Shown here: positions 34,689 to 43,900 of the stretch, one piece after another
Position numbering within the stretch: the first letter of the stretch is position 1
Layout of the letters: the number at the start of each line of letters is the position of its first letter
DNA from: CAXRDE01 sp964229355
GTDB lineage: Bacteria > Cyanobacteriota > Sericytochromatia > UBA7694
Direction of reading: 5' to 3'
Length of the DNA: 64,000 bases
Assembly: GCA_964229355.1 (NCBI GenBank)
Contig: CAXRDE010000023.1
Location: 372,001 to 436,000, forward strand
Made by a program: the position numbers and the translations under genes
The notes under the pieces: generated by a model
The model's database searches: none
Seen by the model: only the letters and a program-made list of their open reading frames with translations
What the model was told of the DNA's origin: nothing

Positions 34689-34748
34689 ACTTACAGCACC
34701 TAACAAAACGTGTACCCTAAAGTCTAAGTTGCGCTAACTAAGAGCCTT
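34689..34748 (-). repeat. 60-bp dispersed repeat, copy 2
   Basis: Reverse-complement copy of 26991-27050, 56 of 60 identical. It overlaps the outer-membrane channel stop codon by two bases and lies just before the operon terminator. Relative to each copy's own orientation both end with CTGTAAGT. One of the four differences (C to T) keeps pairing as a G-T wobble, and one breaks a pair in the predicted stem. Confidence 0.75.
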
Positions 34749-36225
34749 AATACGCGGGTGTCGGGACCTCCGCTTCATCTTGCCAGCCCCCCCCGAGGGC
34801 CTGGTACAGATTGACCATGGCCCCCATCTGGGACTGACGGGTTTCGATCAGTTCATTGCGGGCCTCAATGGCTTCGCGCTGGGTGAGCAGTACCTCCATA
34901 TAGTCGGCACGGGCAAATTGAAATAGCTTTTGGGCGACTTCAATGGAACGGTTTAAGCTCTCTACCTGCTGGCGCTTGAGCTGGTAGTTCTTGTCTAAGT
35001 TGTCCAGCCTGGCCAGTTGGTTAGACACCTCACGATAAGCGTTTAAAATGGTCCGCTCGTACTCGTAAGCCGCCTGAATTTGATGGGCATTGGCATTTTG
35101 ATACTCCGCGGTAATGGCGTTTTTATTGATCAGGGGCATCGACATATCCAACGAGAGCGAATAGGTCAGGTTCTGCGGTGTTGCCACAAAATAGACGGGG
35201 TTAAAGGCCTGGTATCCCAGGCCCGCATTCATGCCAAACGAAGGGTAAAACTTGGCGCGGGCCACTTCCACATCAAGACGGGTGGCGGCCAACTCGTGTT
35301 CTGCTTTTTTAATGTCAGGTCGGTTGCGCAAAAGATCTGAGGGCAAACCACTGGCCACCGCCTTGACCTGGAGCTCCGAAAACAACGATGAATTGCGGGC
35401 CACTTTTTGGGGCGGACGGCCCACCAAAAAATTCAGTTTGTTTTCGGTTTCGACAATATCCTGGCGAATGGCATAAATGAGACTTTGGTTTTTTTGCACC
35501 TCGGCCTCAAAACGTTTGACAGCCAGTTCATTGGAGCGGGCTGAGGCCTTGAGCTGACGGATAATCTCCAGCACGTTACGCTGAATGCGCACGCTCTCTT
35601 CCATATTCGCCAGCTTGTTATCCAGGGCCATCAGTTCATAATAGCTGTTGGCAATTTCTGCCACCAGTTGGGTAATTAAAAACTTTCGCCCTTCAATCGA
35701 GGCCATGTATTCATACACCGCCGCGTCTTTGGCATTGCGCAGCTTGCGCCAGGCGTCTAACTCCCACGAGAGAAAAGCCCCCACTTTAAAGGTGGGCAAA
35801 GGCTGTGGACTCTCTTCGGCGTCCGCCTCCAGCTCTTCTTCACGGGCCTCACCGCTGGCTTCACTGCGGGTACGAAAATAGCTCTGAGCGATTTTGCCCA
35901 GCTCCGTTTCGCCTTGCAAACGAATTGAAGGCATGTACTCACCGGCCCGCGCGGTAATTTCGTTGTTGGCCATGTAAATGTCTTGCATGGCCATTTTCAC
36001 CTCCTGATTCCGCGACAAGGCCGTATCAATCAGGGTCACCAGTTGAGGATCATCAAAAAAGCGTTTCCATTCCATTTCTGCGGCGGTACTGGACTCCGTA
36101 CTCGCTCGCGCGAAATGGGCGGGTACCTCCACATCAGCATCTCGGGATGCCAACAGGGGCGCACACCCCGGCAAGCTGGCCAGGCAGCTCAGGGTTAATA
36201 AAAGTGAGGTAAAGGATTTATTCAT
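34747..36225 (-). CDS. Outer-membrane efflux channel lipoprotein (NodT/OprM-type, TolC superfamily)
   Basis: 492 residues from ATG 36225 (an ATG at 36237 is an alternative). Lipobox SLPGC after MNKSFTSLLLTLSCLA. Two OEP repeats follow with the family phrases VTLIDTALSRNQEVKMAM, FLSWELDAWRKLRNAKDA, SGLPSDLLRNRPDIKKAEHE (nearly invariant) and QREAIEARNELIETRQSQ. It forms the trimeric outer-membrane duct of the RND pump. The start overlaps the permease stop by eight bases. Confidence 0.94.
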   Translation of the reverse strand: MNKSFTSLLLTLSCLASLPGCAPLLASRDADVEVPAHFARASTESSTAAEMEWKRFFDDPQLVTLIDTALSRNQEVKMAMQDIYMANNEITARAGEYMPSIRLQGETELGKIAQSYFRTRSEASGEAREEELEADAEESPQPLPTFKVGAFLSWELDAWRKLRNAKDAAVYEYMASIEGRKFLITQLVAEIANSYYELMALDNKLANMEESVRIQRNVLEIIRQLKASARSNELAVKRFEAEVQKNQSLIYAIRQDIVETENKLNFLVGRPPQKVARNSSLFSELQVKAVASGLPSDLLRNRPDIKKAEHELAATRLDVEVARAKFYPSFGMNAGLGYQAFNPVYFVATPQNLTYSLSLDMSMPLINKNAITAEYQNANAHQIQAAYEYERTILNAYREVSNQLARLDNLDKNYQLKRQQVESLNRSIEVAQKLFQFARADYMEVLLTQREAIEARNELIETRQSQMGAMVNLYQALGGGWQDEAEVPTPAY

Positions 36226-39200
36226 GGGTATATTCATAAGCCTCCGTAAGGGGATCAAAGTCTTCGTCTTGAATGAGCTGGCGCCCTTCGGCCAGTTTGG
36301 CAAAGATGTAGTACAGTCCAGGAATAATAAAGACCCCAAACACCGTACCAAACAACATGCCGCCTAAGGCCGTGGCCCCAATGGTGTGGTTACCAATGGC
36401 TCCGGGGCCTGAAGCTCGCACCAGAGGCACCAGCCCCGCAATAAAGGCAAAGGAGGTCATTAAAATGGGACGAAAACGAGCCTGAGAGCCCGCAATCGCC
36501 GCTTCAAACACCGACATGCCCTGTTGATGCTTTTGGGTGGCAAATTCCACAATCAACACAGCATTTTTGCCCAATAAGCCCACCAGCATCACCAGCCCCA
36601 CCTGGGCGTAGATGTCGTTGGCAAGCCCCATCATTTTAAGCAATAAGAAGGCCCCAAAGACCCCGGCGGGCAGTGAAAACACCACCGCCAGCGGCAGAAT
36701 AAAGCTCTCGTACTGGGCCGCCAGCACCAGGTACACAAAGAAGAGTACAATGGCAAAGATCACCACCGCTTCATTCCCTCGCGCTGCCTCATCAAAAGAA
36801 AGACCTTCCCAGGCCACATCGTAACCTCTGGGCAGGGTGGCCTCGGCCACGGTCTCTACCGCATGAATGGCATCAGCCGTGGTGAAACCGGGTGCAGGGA
36901 CCGCCCGAATGGCCGAAGAGTTATACAGGTTATAACGGGTAATTTCGTTGGGGCCCTGGTGTTTCTCCATGCGCATAAAGGCCGAGTAAGGCACCATCTC
37001 GCCTTCTTCGTTTTTCACGAAGTAGTTGAGAATATCGCTGGGGTAACGGCGGAACTCAGGCGCCCCCTGGGTATACACCTTGAAGAAGTTGTTGAAACGG
37101 GTAAAGCCCTGTTCATAGGTACTCCCGATTAAAATATTCAGGTTTTCCATGGCTTTGCCCACGGAAACGCCTTTTTGCATGGCCAGCTTGCTGTCGAAAA
37201 TCAGCTCATATTGAGGATAGTTCGCCGCATAAAAGGTAAACAGACCCGTTAACTCTTTGCGTTTGGCCAGGTTATCCATAAACTCTTTGTTGATTTCATC
37301 GAATTCGTGGTAATCGGTTTCGTTGTTTTTATCTAAAAGACGGAAAGAGACCCCACCCGCCGCGCCATAACCGGGCACTGCAGGGGGTTCAAAATACTCA
37401 ATAATTGCACCAAAGTCTTTGGTTTTTTCTTCCAGCTCCTCAATGATTTCATGAACCGACTCATGGCGCTCAGACCATTCTTCTAAGTTGATCAAACAGG
37501 TTCCCGCATTGGAGCCCCGACCTTCGGTCAAAATTTCATAACCCGCCAGTGAGGACACCGACTTAATACCAGGCACCTCTTCGGCCACTGCCTGCAGCTT
37601 ACGGGCCACCTGGTTGGTGACTTCTAAGGTGGTCCCAGGTGGGGTTTGAATAATGGCATAAATCATGCCCTGATCTTCGCTGGGAATAAAACCACCGGGC
37701 AGCATTTGACTGACGTAAAAGGTACCGCCACAGAAGGCAGCCAGCATCAGCACTGTCACCAAACGTCGGCTGACAATTTTGTTTAAAACCGCCACATAAC
37801 CGGTGGTGGTTTTATCGAAGCCTTTGTTAAACAAACGAAGGCCCCAGGCGATGGGATTGCGACCGGGTGCTTTGCCGTGATTGTTCTTGAGAATCATGGC
37901 GCAAAGCACCGGGGTCAGCGTCAGGGCCACGACCGCGGACAACACAATCGAAGACGCCATGGTAATCGAAAACTGACGGTAGAAAATACCCACAGGGCCG
38001 GTCATAAAAGCCACGGGCACAAACACAGAGGTCATCACGAGGGTAATGGCCACAATGGCTCCCCCGATTTCACCCAGCACTTCCTGCACCGCCAGGAAAG
38101 GACTCATGTGTTTTTCTTCCATTTTGGCGTGTACGGCCTCCACCACCACGATGGCATCATCCACCACAATCCCGATGGCCAACACCAGAGCAAACAGGGT
38201 AATCAGGTTAATGCTCATGCCAAAGGCTTGTAAAAAGATAAAGGCCCCAATCAGCGAAACCGGTACCGCCAGGGTGGGAATTAAAGTAGAGCGCCAATCA
38301 CCCAGGAAGACAAAGACCACCAGAGCCACCAGCACAAAGGCTTCCAGCAAGGTGTGTAACACCTGTTCAATGGAAGCGTCTAAGAAGTGAGAGACGTCAT
38401 AACTGATCTCGTAATCCATACCGGGCGGAAAGGAAGAGGCTTTGAGTTCTTCCATTTTGGCCTTGACGTTTTCAATAACCGTACCTGCGTTACTGCCGTA
38501 GTTTTGCTTTAAAACAATGGCCGCCGAGGGCAGACCATCTTTATTGGAATAGATATCGAAGAATTCGCTGCCCAACTCCACTTTGGCAATGTCTTTGAGG
38601 CGCAGAATCTTACCGTTGGACTTGCCCCGGATCACGATATTTTCATACTCTTCGGGTTTATTCAAACGGCCTTTGTAGGTCAGTACATACTCTAAAGCCT
38701 GGGCCCGAATCCCCGAACTTTGGCCCAGACGCCCTGGCCGCCCAATAAAGCTTTGTTCATCAATAGCTTTCATGACATCTTCCGGTGAGATTTTGTAGGC
38801 GCGCATGCGATCGGGGTTTAACCAGATGCGCATGGCGAACTGACGGCTACCCAAAATTTGGGCGCTACCCACACCCGTAATGCGCTTGACTTCAGGAATC
38901 ACGTTCACCATCGAGAAGTTGTACAGGAATTTTTCGTCGGCATTTTTATCTTTACTGAACAGGTTTACGTACATCAACATACTGGGCTGTACCGGCGATA
39001 CCACCACCCCTTCCCGCTGGACCAGCGGTGGCAATTGGTTGATCACCTGGTCGACCCGGTTTTTGACGTTAACCACCGCCGCATTGGGGTCTGTACCCAG
39101 GTCGAAAATCACCTGAATCGTGGCTTCACCGGCACTGGTGGCATCAGAAATAATGTACTTCATACCGGGCACGCCGTTAATGGAACGCTCTAAAATCACG

Positions 39201-39385
39201 AGACTGGACTTAATCAGCACATCGGCACTGGAACCTGGATAGGCAATGGTAATAATAACCCGTGGGGGCGCAATGTCTGGAAACTGAGAAATCGGGAGGG
39301 TTTTAATGGATAAGCCCCCCAGAAAAAGGATGATCAGCGAGATCACGATCGCTAATACGGGGCGTTTAATAAAGACTTTAAACAT
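36218..39385 (-). CDS. RND multidrug efflux permease (HAE-1/AcrB type)
   Basis: 1055 residues, the usual length, with 12 membrane segments and two large periplasmic loops. Start MFKVFIKRPVLAIVISLII. Proton-relay residues are present: the Asp pair in LAIGIVVDDAIVVVEAV and the Lys in LVGLLGKNAVLIVEFA. The MTGPVGIFYRQFSITMASSI segment is also typical of AcrB/MexB. It exports hydrophobic drugs or lipids using the proton gradient. It is the middle gene of adaptor-permease-channel. The substrate is not predictable. Confidence 0.96.
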   Translation of the reverse strand: MFKVFIKRPVLAIVISLIILFLGGLSIKTLPISQFPDIAPPRVIITIAYPGSSADVLIKSSLVILERSINGVPGMKYIISDATSAGEATIQVIFDLGTDPNAAVVNVKNRVDQVINQLPPLVQREGVVVSPVQPSMLMYVNLFSKDKNADEKFLYNFSMVNVIPEVKRITGVGSAQILGSRQFAMRIWLNPDRMRAYKISPEDVMKAIDEQSFIGRPGRLGQSSGIRAQALEYVLTYKGRLNKPEEYENIVIRGKSNGKILRLKDIAKVELGSEFFDIYSNKDGLPSAAIVLKQNYGSNAGTVIENVKAKMEELKASSFPPGMDYEISYDVSHFLDASIEQVLHTLLEAFVLVALVVFVFLGDWRSTLIPTLAVPVSLIGAFIFLQAFGMSINLITLFALVLAIGIVVDDAIVVVEAVHAKMEEKHMSPFLAVQEVLGEIGGAIVAITLVMTSVFVPVAFMTGPVGIFYRQFSITMASSIVLSAVVALTLTPVLCAMILKNNHGKAPGRNPIAWGLRLFNKGFDKTTTGYVAVLNKIVSRRLVTVLMLAAFCGGTFYVSQMLPGGFIPSEDQGMIYAIIQTPPGTTLEVTNQVARKLQAVAEEVPGIKSVSSLAGYEILTEGRGSNAGTCLINLEEWSERHESVHEIIEELEEKTKDFGAIIEYFEPPAVPGYGAAGGVSFRLLDKNNETDYHEFDEINKEFMDNLAKRKELTGLFTFYAANYPQYELIFDSKLAMQKGVSVGKAMENLNILIGSTYEQGFTRFNNFFKVYTQGAPEFRRYPSDILNYFVKNEEGEMVPYSAFMRMEKHQGPNEITRYNLYNSSAIRAVPAPGFTTADAIHAVETVAEATLPRGYDVAWEGLSFDEAARGNEAVVIFAIVLFFVYLVLAAQYESFILPLAVVFSLPAGVFGAFLLLKMMGLANDIYAQVGLVMLVGLLGKNAVLIVEFATQKHQQGMSVFEAAIAGSQARFRPILMTSFAFIAGLVPLVRASGPGAIGNHTIGATALGGMLFGTVFGVFIIPGLYYIFAKLAEGRQLIQDEDFDPLTEAYEYTHE

Positions 39386-39405
39386 CGTTGCTTCGCACTC
39401 GCTTT

Positions 39406-40497
39406 CTATTCGGCATGGACTTCGGTAAGGTGACCATAGACTTCTTTGGGGTCTTCGTACTCTACTTCGATTTCCTGGCCATCACGCACTTTACGGAGAC
39501 CTTCTAAGAGCACTTTATCTTTGGACGTTAAACCTGATTTGACAATGTATAAATGGGGCAGTTCTTCAGCCACTACTATTTCCCGCTGGGATACTTTATG
39601 GTGCTCATCCACCACAAAGACGAATTTTTTATCGAGAATTTCAAAGGTGGCTTTTTGGGGAATCATCAGGGCATTTTTGTAAGGGAAATTCATAATGACC
39701 GTACCGGTTTCACCATGGCGCAAGAGGCCTTCAGGGTTAGGAAAGGTGGCCCGCATCTCAATATTCCCGGTTTCGTTGTCAAACTCGCCCTCAATGGTTT
39801 GAATGACGCCAGGGTATTTGAACAATTCACCATTGGCCATTTCTAAAGAGACGTTTTTGAGGTTTTTTTTGTCTGCACGGGTGGCGTAGTTTAAGTACTC
39901 GGATTCAGAGACATTGAAGTACACCCACATTTTGCTGGTATCGGAGAGGGTGGTTAACAACTCGCCTTCTTCAAGCAAGCTGCCTTCGCGGGCCTCTAAG
40001 TGATCCATGAGCCCGTTAAAGGGAGCCCGAATATCGGTAAAGCCCAGGTGGGTTTTGGCCAACGCCACTTCAGCGCGGGCTTTTTCGAGTTTGGCATAAG
40101 CCACCGCCAACTCGGTCTTTGAGACAATGTCGTTGTCCGCCAAATTCTTGGTGTTTTGATACTCAATGTTTGCAGCACGGGCCTCGGCCTCGTACTTTTT
40201 TAGCTCCGCTTCGTACACATTGGCCTTGAGTTTAAACATCATTTGGCCTTTTTTCACACGCTGACCTTCGTCCACATAGACCTTTTCCAGGTAACCATTT
40301 TCAAGGGAGCGCAATTCAATACGGCGCATGGAATGGATTTGGGCCACATATTTCTGTGGCACCTGGGTGTCTTTTTGCAAAGGCACCGTGACTTCATAAT
40401 GGGGCTTTTCTTCAACTTTTGCTTCGGTTTTGGGGTGACAGCTCGGCAGAGTCACCATGGCCAACAGGCCCAGGGTTATCAATAGACGTTGAGTCAT
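39406..40497 (-). CDS. RND efflux periplasmic adaptor lipoprotein (AcrA type)
   Basis: 363 residues with lipobox TLPSC near residue 20. It has the membrane-fusion order: beta-barrel and lipoyl parts (RIELRSLENGYLEKVYVDEG, GFTDIRAPFNGLMDHLEARE), a helical hairpin (about 95-145: EAELKKYEAEARAANIEY) and a C-terminal membrane-proximal domain (KFVFVVDEHHKVSQREIVVA). It links the permease to the outer-membrane channel. First gene of the operon, 20 bases before the permease. No local regulator is seen. Confidence 0.95.
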   Translation of the reverse strand: MTQRLLITLGLLAMVTLPSCHPKTEAKVEEKPHYEVTVPLQKDTQVPQKYVAQIHSMRRIELRSLENGYLEKVYVDEGQRVKKGQMMFKLKANVYEAELKKYEAEARAANIEYQNTKNLADNDIVSKTELAVAYAKLEKARAEVALAKTHLGFTDIRAPFNGLMDHLEAREGSLLEEGELLTTLSDTSKMWVYFNVSESEYLNYATRADKKNLKNVSLEMANGELFKYPGVIQTIEGEFDNETGNIEMRATFPNPEGLLRHGETGTVIMNFPYKNALMIPQKATFEILDKKFVFVVDEHHKVSQREIVVAEELPHLYIVKSGLTSKDKVLLEGLRKVRDGQEIEVEYEDPKEVYGHLTEVHAE

Positions 40498-40651
40498 AGT
40501 ATTTACCAGATAGATTAATGGATTAGGGGGTATTTTAAGACTGGCAAAAAGACCAACAGTGAAGCAGATTTTTCAGACAAGTCATTAAAATACAAACGTT
40601 TTGTCGCAAAACACACTCAGCAACCCACATCAGGGGCTGAGAGCATGCGCT

Positions 40652-41107
40652 TTATAATCTAAAAACTTGCAGAAAAATAAAGATGGGGGCGTGATTTCTG
40701 ACGCCAAAGGCCTCAGCGGTCGGATCATGACCGGCATGGGCAAAGCGGGCCTGGTGATTTTCAAGGGAAGCAAACACGCCGTATAGCGGCTGTTCACTTT
40801 CATCCAGTGCAAGGGACTCGGCTTCTACCTCCCAAGTCTCCATAAGAAAAGACGACGCCAAAGGCGCCTGAGACGGAGAGTCTTCTTTTTTTTGAGAAGT
40901 CGGATGTGCCAAAGGAAAAACCAGCTGACGCGAAATCGTCAACGGGGGGGATGGGCGATGGGGTCGGGTGTGCCCGACGGTATTGCCCACCAAACCAAAG
41001 CAGGTCATAAACGTAAGGGCAATGAGAACAGCTTGAGAACAACGTTTCAGAAGAAAACGGTTTGCACCGAGTCCTGCCAAAACCAGCGTGTTCAAAAAAC
41101 GATTCAT
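40652..41107 (-). CDS. Hypothetical exported or membrane protein
   Basis: 151 residues from ATG 41107. One hydrophobic segment (QAVLIALTFMTCFGLVGNTV, about 26-45) follows a basic N-terminus; the rest is polar with Pro/Ser stretches (HTRPHRPSPPLTISR). The C-terminus has short histidine-containing segments (FAHAGHDPTAEAF). No family is recognised. A strong promoter lies upstream at 41159-41188. Confidence 0.5.
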   Translation of the reverse strand: MNRFLNTLVLAGLGANRFLLKRCSQAVLIALTFMTCFGLVGNTVGHTRPHRPSPPLTISRQLVFPLAHPTSQKKEDSPSQAPLASSFLMETWEVEAESLALDESEQPLYGVFASLENHQARFAHAGHDPTAEAFGVRNHAPIFIFLQVFRL

Positions 41108-41158
41108 CGCGTGATTGTACTCTTTCGCCTTTTTCGATTGCTATCACCTAGCGAGCTG

Positions 41159-41188
41159 AGTATATCACCTCTATTTTTCAGGTGTCAA
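41159..41188 (-). promoter_or_regulatory. Strong sigma-70 promoter upstream of the hypothetical gene at 41107
   Basis: Minus strand TTGACA (41188-41183, perfect), 18-base spacer, TATACT (41164-41159, 5 of 6). It would give a leader of about 45 bases. A second TACAAT box at 41119-41114 sits six bases before the ATG but has no -35. Confidence 0.7.
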
Positions 41189-41271
41189 TAACCTACAAAA
41201 AACGCTTTTTTTGGCGCAATTCGTTCGTTTTCACGCCGTGTAAATTTTGAGGTCTGTATGATGTGAAAATG

Positions 41272-42294
41272 TTAAATTTCTGGTAAAAACAGCGTCATAA
41301 ACCCGGAAAAGTCTTCCACAAAGGGCATATGGCCCAGGCCTGGCATTTTAATCAGTTTGGCACCGGGTATGCGCGCCGCCACCTGAGGGCCCAAAACCGG
41401 GTAATTGCCCATTAAAGCGCGATTGGCTTGCGGGGCCCAGGCCCTTCCGGGAGCCGTTTTGTCCCGTTGCCCCAGAATCAAGGTTACGGGCAGGGTCAAG
41501 CGGTCAAACTCATAGACCACGGGTTGGGTGTAGAGCATATCTGTGGTCTGCGCTGCGTTATAGGCCACACGATCTGCGTCCGGCCCATTCAGCCATCCCA
41601 GCGCCGGTTGAATCAGGGTTTCGTACTCAGGCTTCCAGGCCCCATCATAATAGGCCTCCCGCTGATAAGCGCGAATACTGTCCGGGGTCTTTTGCTGCTC
41701 TGAAGCATAAAGCGTGTCGATCGTCTGATAACCCGTCCAGCGTTTGTAGTCTTCTAAACCAATGGGATTCACCAGAATGAGCTTTTTGACCTGTTCGGGA
41801 TACATCAGGGCATAGCGGGTGGCCAACATGCCGCCCATGGAATGTCCGACCAGGGTAAAAGCCGGAAGGGCCTGTTCCTGAAACAGGGACTGCGTTAATT
41901 CCGCCAGGGCATGAAAACTAAACTGAAAATGGGCGGGCTTGCTGGATTTACCAAAGCCAATCTGATCGGGTACAATCACACGGTAATTTTGAGCCACCAG
42001 CGCCTGGATCATAGGAGCAAAGTAAAAGCCCGAGAAGTTTTTGCCATGCATCAACACCACCACACCCCGCGGGGTCTGAGCGGGGTGCACATCCATATAG
42101 GCCATACGCAGCTTTTGTTGCTGACGCCGGGCCTCAAAATATTTGACCGGATAGGGATAGGCAAATTGGGTCAGTTCAGCATCGTAAGCGGGGGTCACCT
42201 GTACAGCCACGGATGGTGACTGCGCAGATAGAACCTGTGTCGGCATGGCTCCACACATCAAAAGACTGAACAAAAGCGCACTGTATTTTTGCAT
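41272..42294 (-). CDS. Secreted alpha/beta-hydrolase
   Basis: 340 residues with a cleavable signal peptide (MQKYSALLFSLLMCGAMPTQ, cut after VLSA). The alpha/beta-hydrolase fold shows the oxyanion stretch VVVLMHGKNFSGFYF, the nucleophile elbow GHSMGGMLA, an acid region LGQRDKTAPGRAW and the histidine in KMPGLGHMPFVEDF. It hydrolyses an ester or similar bond in the periplasm or outside. The substrate is unknown. Monocistronic. Confidence 0.88.
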   Translation of the reverse strand: MQKYSALLFSLLMCGAMPTQVLSAQSPSVAVQVTPAYDAELTQFAYPYPVKYFEARRQQQKLRMAYMDVHPAQTPRGVVVLMHGKNFSGFYFAPMIQALVAQNYRVIVPDQIGFGKSSKPAHFQFSFHALAELTQSLFQEQALPAFTLVGHSMGGMLATRYALMYPEQVKKLILVNPIGLEDYKRWTGYQTIDTLYASEQQKTPDSIRAYQREAYYDGAWKPEYETLIQPALGWLNGPDADRVAYNAAQTTDMLYTQPVVYEFDRLTLPVTLILGQRDKTAPGRAWAPQANRALMGNYPVLGPQVAARIPGAKLIKMPGLGHMPFVEDFSGFMTLFLPEI

Positions 42295-42351
42295 CGAAAA
42301 ACGCCTGTTTTTGCCCAGTGTACCCCGTGACCCAACAGGGGGGTTGCGCAG

Positions 42352-42885
42352 TTAAGCTTCTACGCGCTGCACGAGCGGGGCCAGGTGACGCATATAGTCC
42401 CCTTTACCCAGGGTCACACCCTGGGCCCGCAAAATGGCATAGGCTGTGGTCAGATGAAAGTAGAAGTTGGGCATGAGAAAATCGTCCACATAGCTCTGCC
42501 CAGGCACCTCAATAAAAAGCTCAGGTCCCAGGGCAACCCGCTTGATTTCGGTAAGTTTTTCATCGCTCACATCAATCTGCTGTAGCAGTTCTTGGGTCTG
42601 GGCAATTTGGGCTCTTACCGCCTCAAATCCCGTCACCTCTTTGTCCATATACTGGGTTTCCTGACCCAGGCACCACAGGGCAAAATGGTAGGGCTGGTTA
42701 CAGGTAAAGGCAATTTGGGTGCCAAAAGGGAACATGTCGGGGGCCAGGCGCAGCTCAAACAGGGCTTCGGGAGCTGCTTCAAAGTGAGCCTCCGCCACAT
42801 CAAGAAAGTGCTTCAGGTTGTTGAGGCGGCTCATAAAGATCTGCTGAACTTGGGTAATCACTGCGTTAGGGGCGACATGACTCAT
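42352..42885 (-). CDS. DUF1993 family protein
   Basis: 177 residues from ATG 42885, with AGAGG upstream and an ATGA overlap with the transporter gene; an earlier codon at 42930 is not preferred. DinB-like four-helix family DUF1993: RLNNLKHFLDVAEAHFEA, LAPDMFPFGTQIAFTCNQP, DDFLMPNFYFHLTTAYAILR and the ending VTLGKGDYMRHL. Members are cytoplasmic and uncharacterised. It is translationally coupled to the DMT transporter. Confidence 0.9.
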   Translation of the reverse strand: MSHVAPNAVITQVQQIFMSRLNNLKHFLDVAEAHFEAAPEALFELRLAPDMFPFGTQIAFTCNQPYHFALWCLGQETQYMDKEVTGFEAVRAQIAQTQELLQQIDVSDEKLTEIKRVALGPELFIEVPGQSYVDDFLMPNFYFHLTTAYAILRAQGVTLGKGDYMRHLAPLVQRVEA

Positions 42886-43787
42886 GGGGAAACCTCTTTG
42901 CGAACTGTTTTGAACACAGTATAGCGCCATTGGGTCCAGGGCAGTTCAGAAATGGCAATGGCCACCAAAATCAGACAACCGCCCACCACGAGCGCAGCGC
43001 TCATGGGCTCGCGTAAAAAAAGAATAGCGGCCACACACGAAAAAATAGGTTCTAAAAGAAAAATCAGCGCCACCTGCTGTTCATCTAAATACTGTTGTGT
43101 GAAGTTTTGGCAGCTATAACTGACCGCCGTACACAAGATACCGGTGAAAGCAATGGCCTGCCATACCGCTGGCTGTTGGGGCACGCTCAGGCCGCCTTCA
43201 GCCACCAGCGCATAAGTGGCGCTCAAGAGGCCACAGCCCAACAATTGTACCCAGGTCATGGCAATGGGGTCAAAGGCCTCACGCACCGCATGGCGACCAA
43301 TCAACAGAATTTGCCAGGCAAAAATCACGGCACTCAGCAAAATCAACACATCTCCGGGATTAAACTGCAGGGGAAACTTAAGGCTCAAGCTGGCCAGTCC
43401 GGTTAAGGCCACCGCCCCCGACAAGAGGGTTTTAAACTTTAGCGGCGTCCGATCCACGAGGTATTTAAACAACGGCAAAAACACCAGAGATAACCCCGCA
43501 ATAAAGCCCGCATTGGAGGCACTGGTCCAGCGTAAGCCCACCGCCTGCACCCAGGTGCCCACAAAGAGCAAAGCGCCAATCAACAGGCCCGCTTGCCAGT
43601 CGCTCCAGCGCAAGCGCCGCAGCCGTTGCGGAAACGCTAAGGCCAATAACAAAGCCGCCAGTAAAAAACGATACGCCAAAAAGGAGGCCGGACTAAAATC
43701 GGCGGTCCCCACCTTGGTGACCACAAAAGTAACGCCCCAAAAAACCGTACTCATGACCAAAAGACCATAAGCCCACTGCCGTTGCAT
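42882..43787 (-). CDS. EamA/DMT-family exporter
   Basis: 301 residues from ATG 43787 with GAGGAGG upstream. Ten membrane segments in two EamA halves (YGLLVMSTVFWGVTFVVTKV, FLAYRFLLAALLLALAF; QAIAFTGILCTAVSYSCQNF, VALIFLLEPIFSCVAAILFL). Likely exports a metabolite or amino acid. It is divergent from an XRE-cupin regulator with a repeated operator between them, so local control is likely. Confidence 0.9.
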   Translation of the reverse strand: MQRQWAYGLLVMSTVFWGVTFVVTKVGTADFSPASFLAYRFLLAALLLALAFPQRLRRLRWSDWQAGLLIGALLFVGTWVQAVGLRWTSASNAGFIAGLSLVFLPLFKYLVDRTPLKFKTLLSGAVALTGLASLSLKFPLQFNPGDVLILLSAVIFAWQILLIGRHAVREAFDPIAMTWVQLLGCGLLSATYALVAEGGLSVPQQPAVWQAIAFTGILCTAVSYSCQNFTQQYLDEQQVALIFLLEPIFSCVAAILFLREPMSAALVVGGCLILVAIAISELPWTQWRYTVFKTVRKEVSP

Positions 43788-43819
43788 GACGGGTATCCTC
43801 CTCGGCTGCACCCTGAAAT

Positions 43820-43854
43820 TGTGCAATATATTTCATATGTGCAATATATTACAC
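43820..43854. promoter_or_regulatory. Operator: two direct repeats between transporter and XRE regulator
   Basis: TGTGCAATATATT occurs at 43820-43832 and again at 43838-43850, an 18-base period. The second copy extends to GTGCAATATATTACAC, a near-perfect 16-bp palindrome. It lies 33-67 bases upstream of the DMT gene and 13 bases upstream of the regulator's -35, as expected for autoregulated divergent control. Confidence 0.65.
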
Positions 43855-43866
43855 ATAAACACCCCT

Positions 43867-43895
43867 TTGCAAGTGGATTCGCGATTGGCTATCAT
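43867..43895 (+). promoter_or_regulatory. Promoter of the XRE-cupin regulator, leaderless layout
   Basis: TTGCAA (43867-43872), 17-base spacer, TATCAT (43890-43895), then five bases to ATG 43901. No ribosome site is possible in so short a leader. Confidence 0.6.
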
Positions 43896-43900
43896 ACAGT

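Noticed and set aside
41114..41119. TACAAT six bases before ATG 41107 as the only promoter
   Set aside because: A perfect -35 with a good -10 lies upstream at 41159-41188, so this box may be coincidental; it is kept in the leaderless list only as a weaker case.
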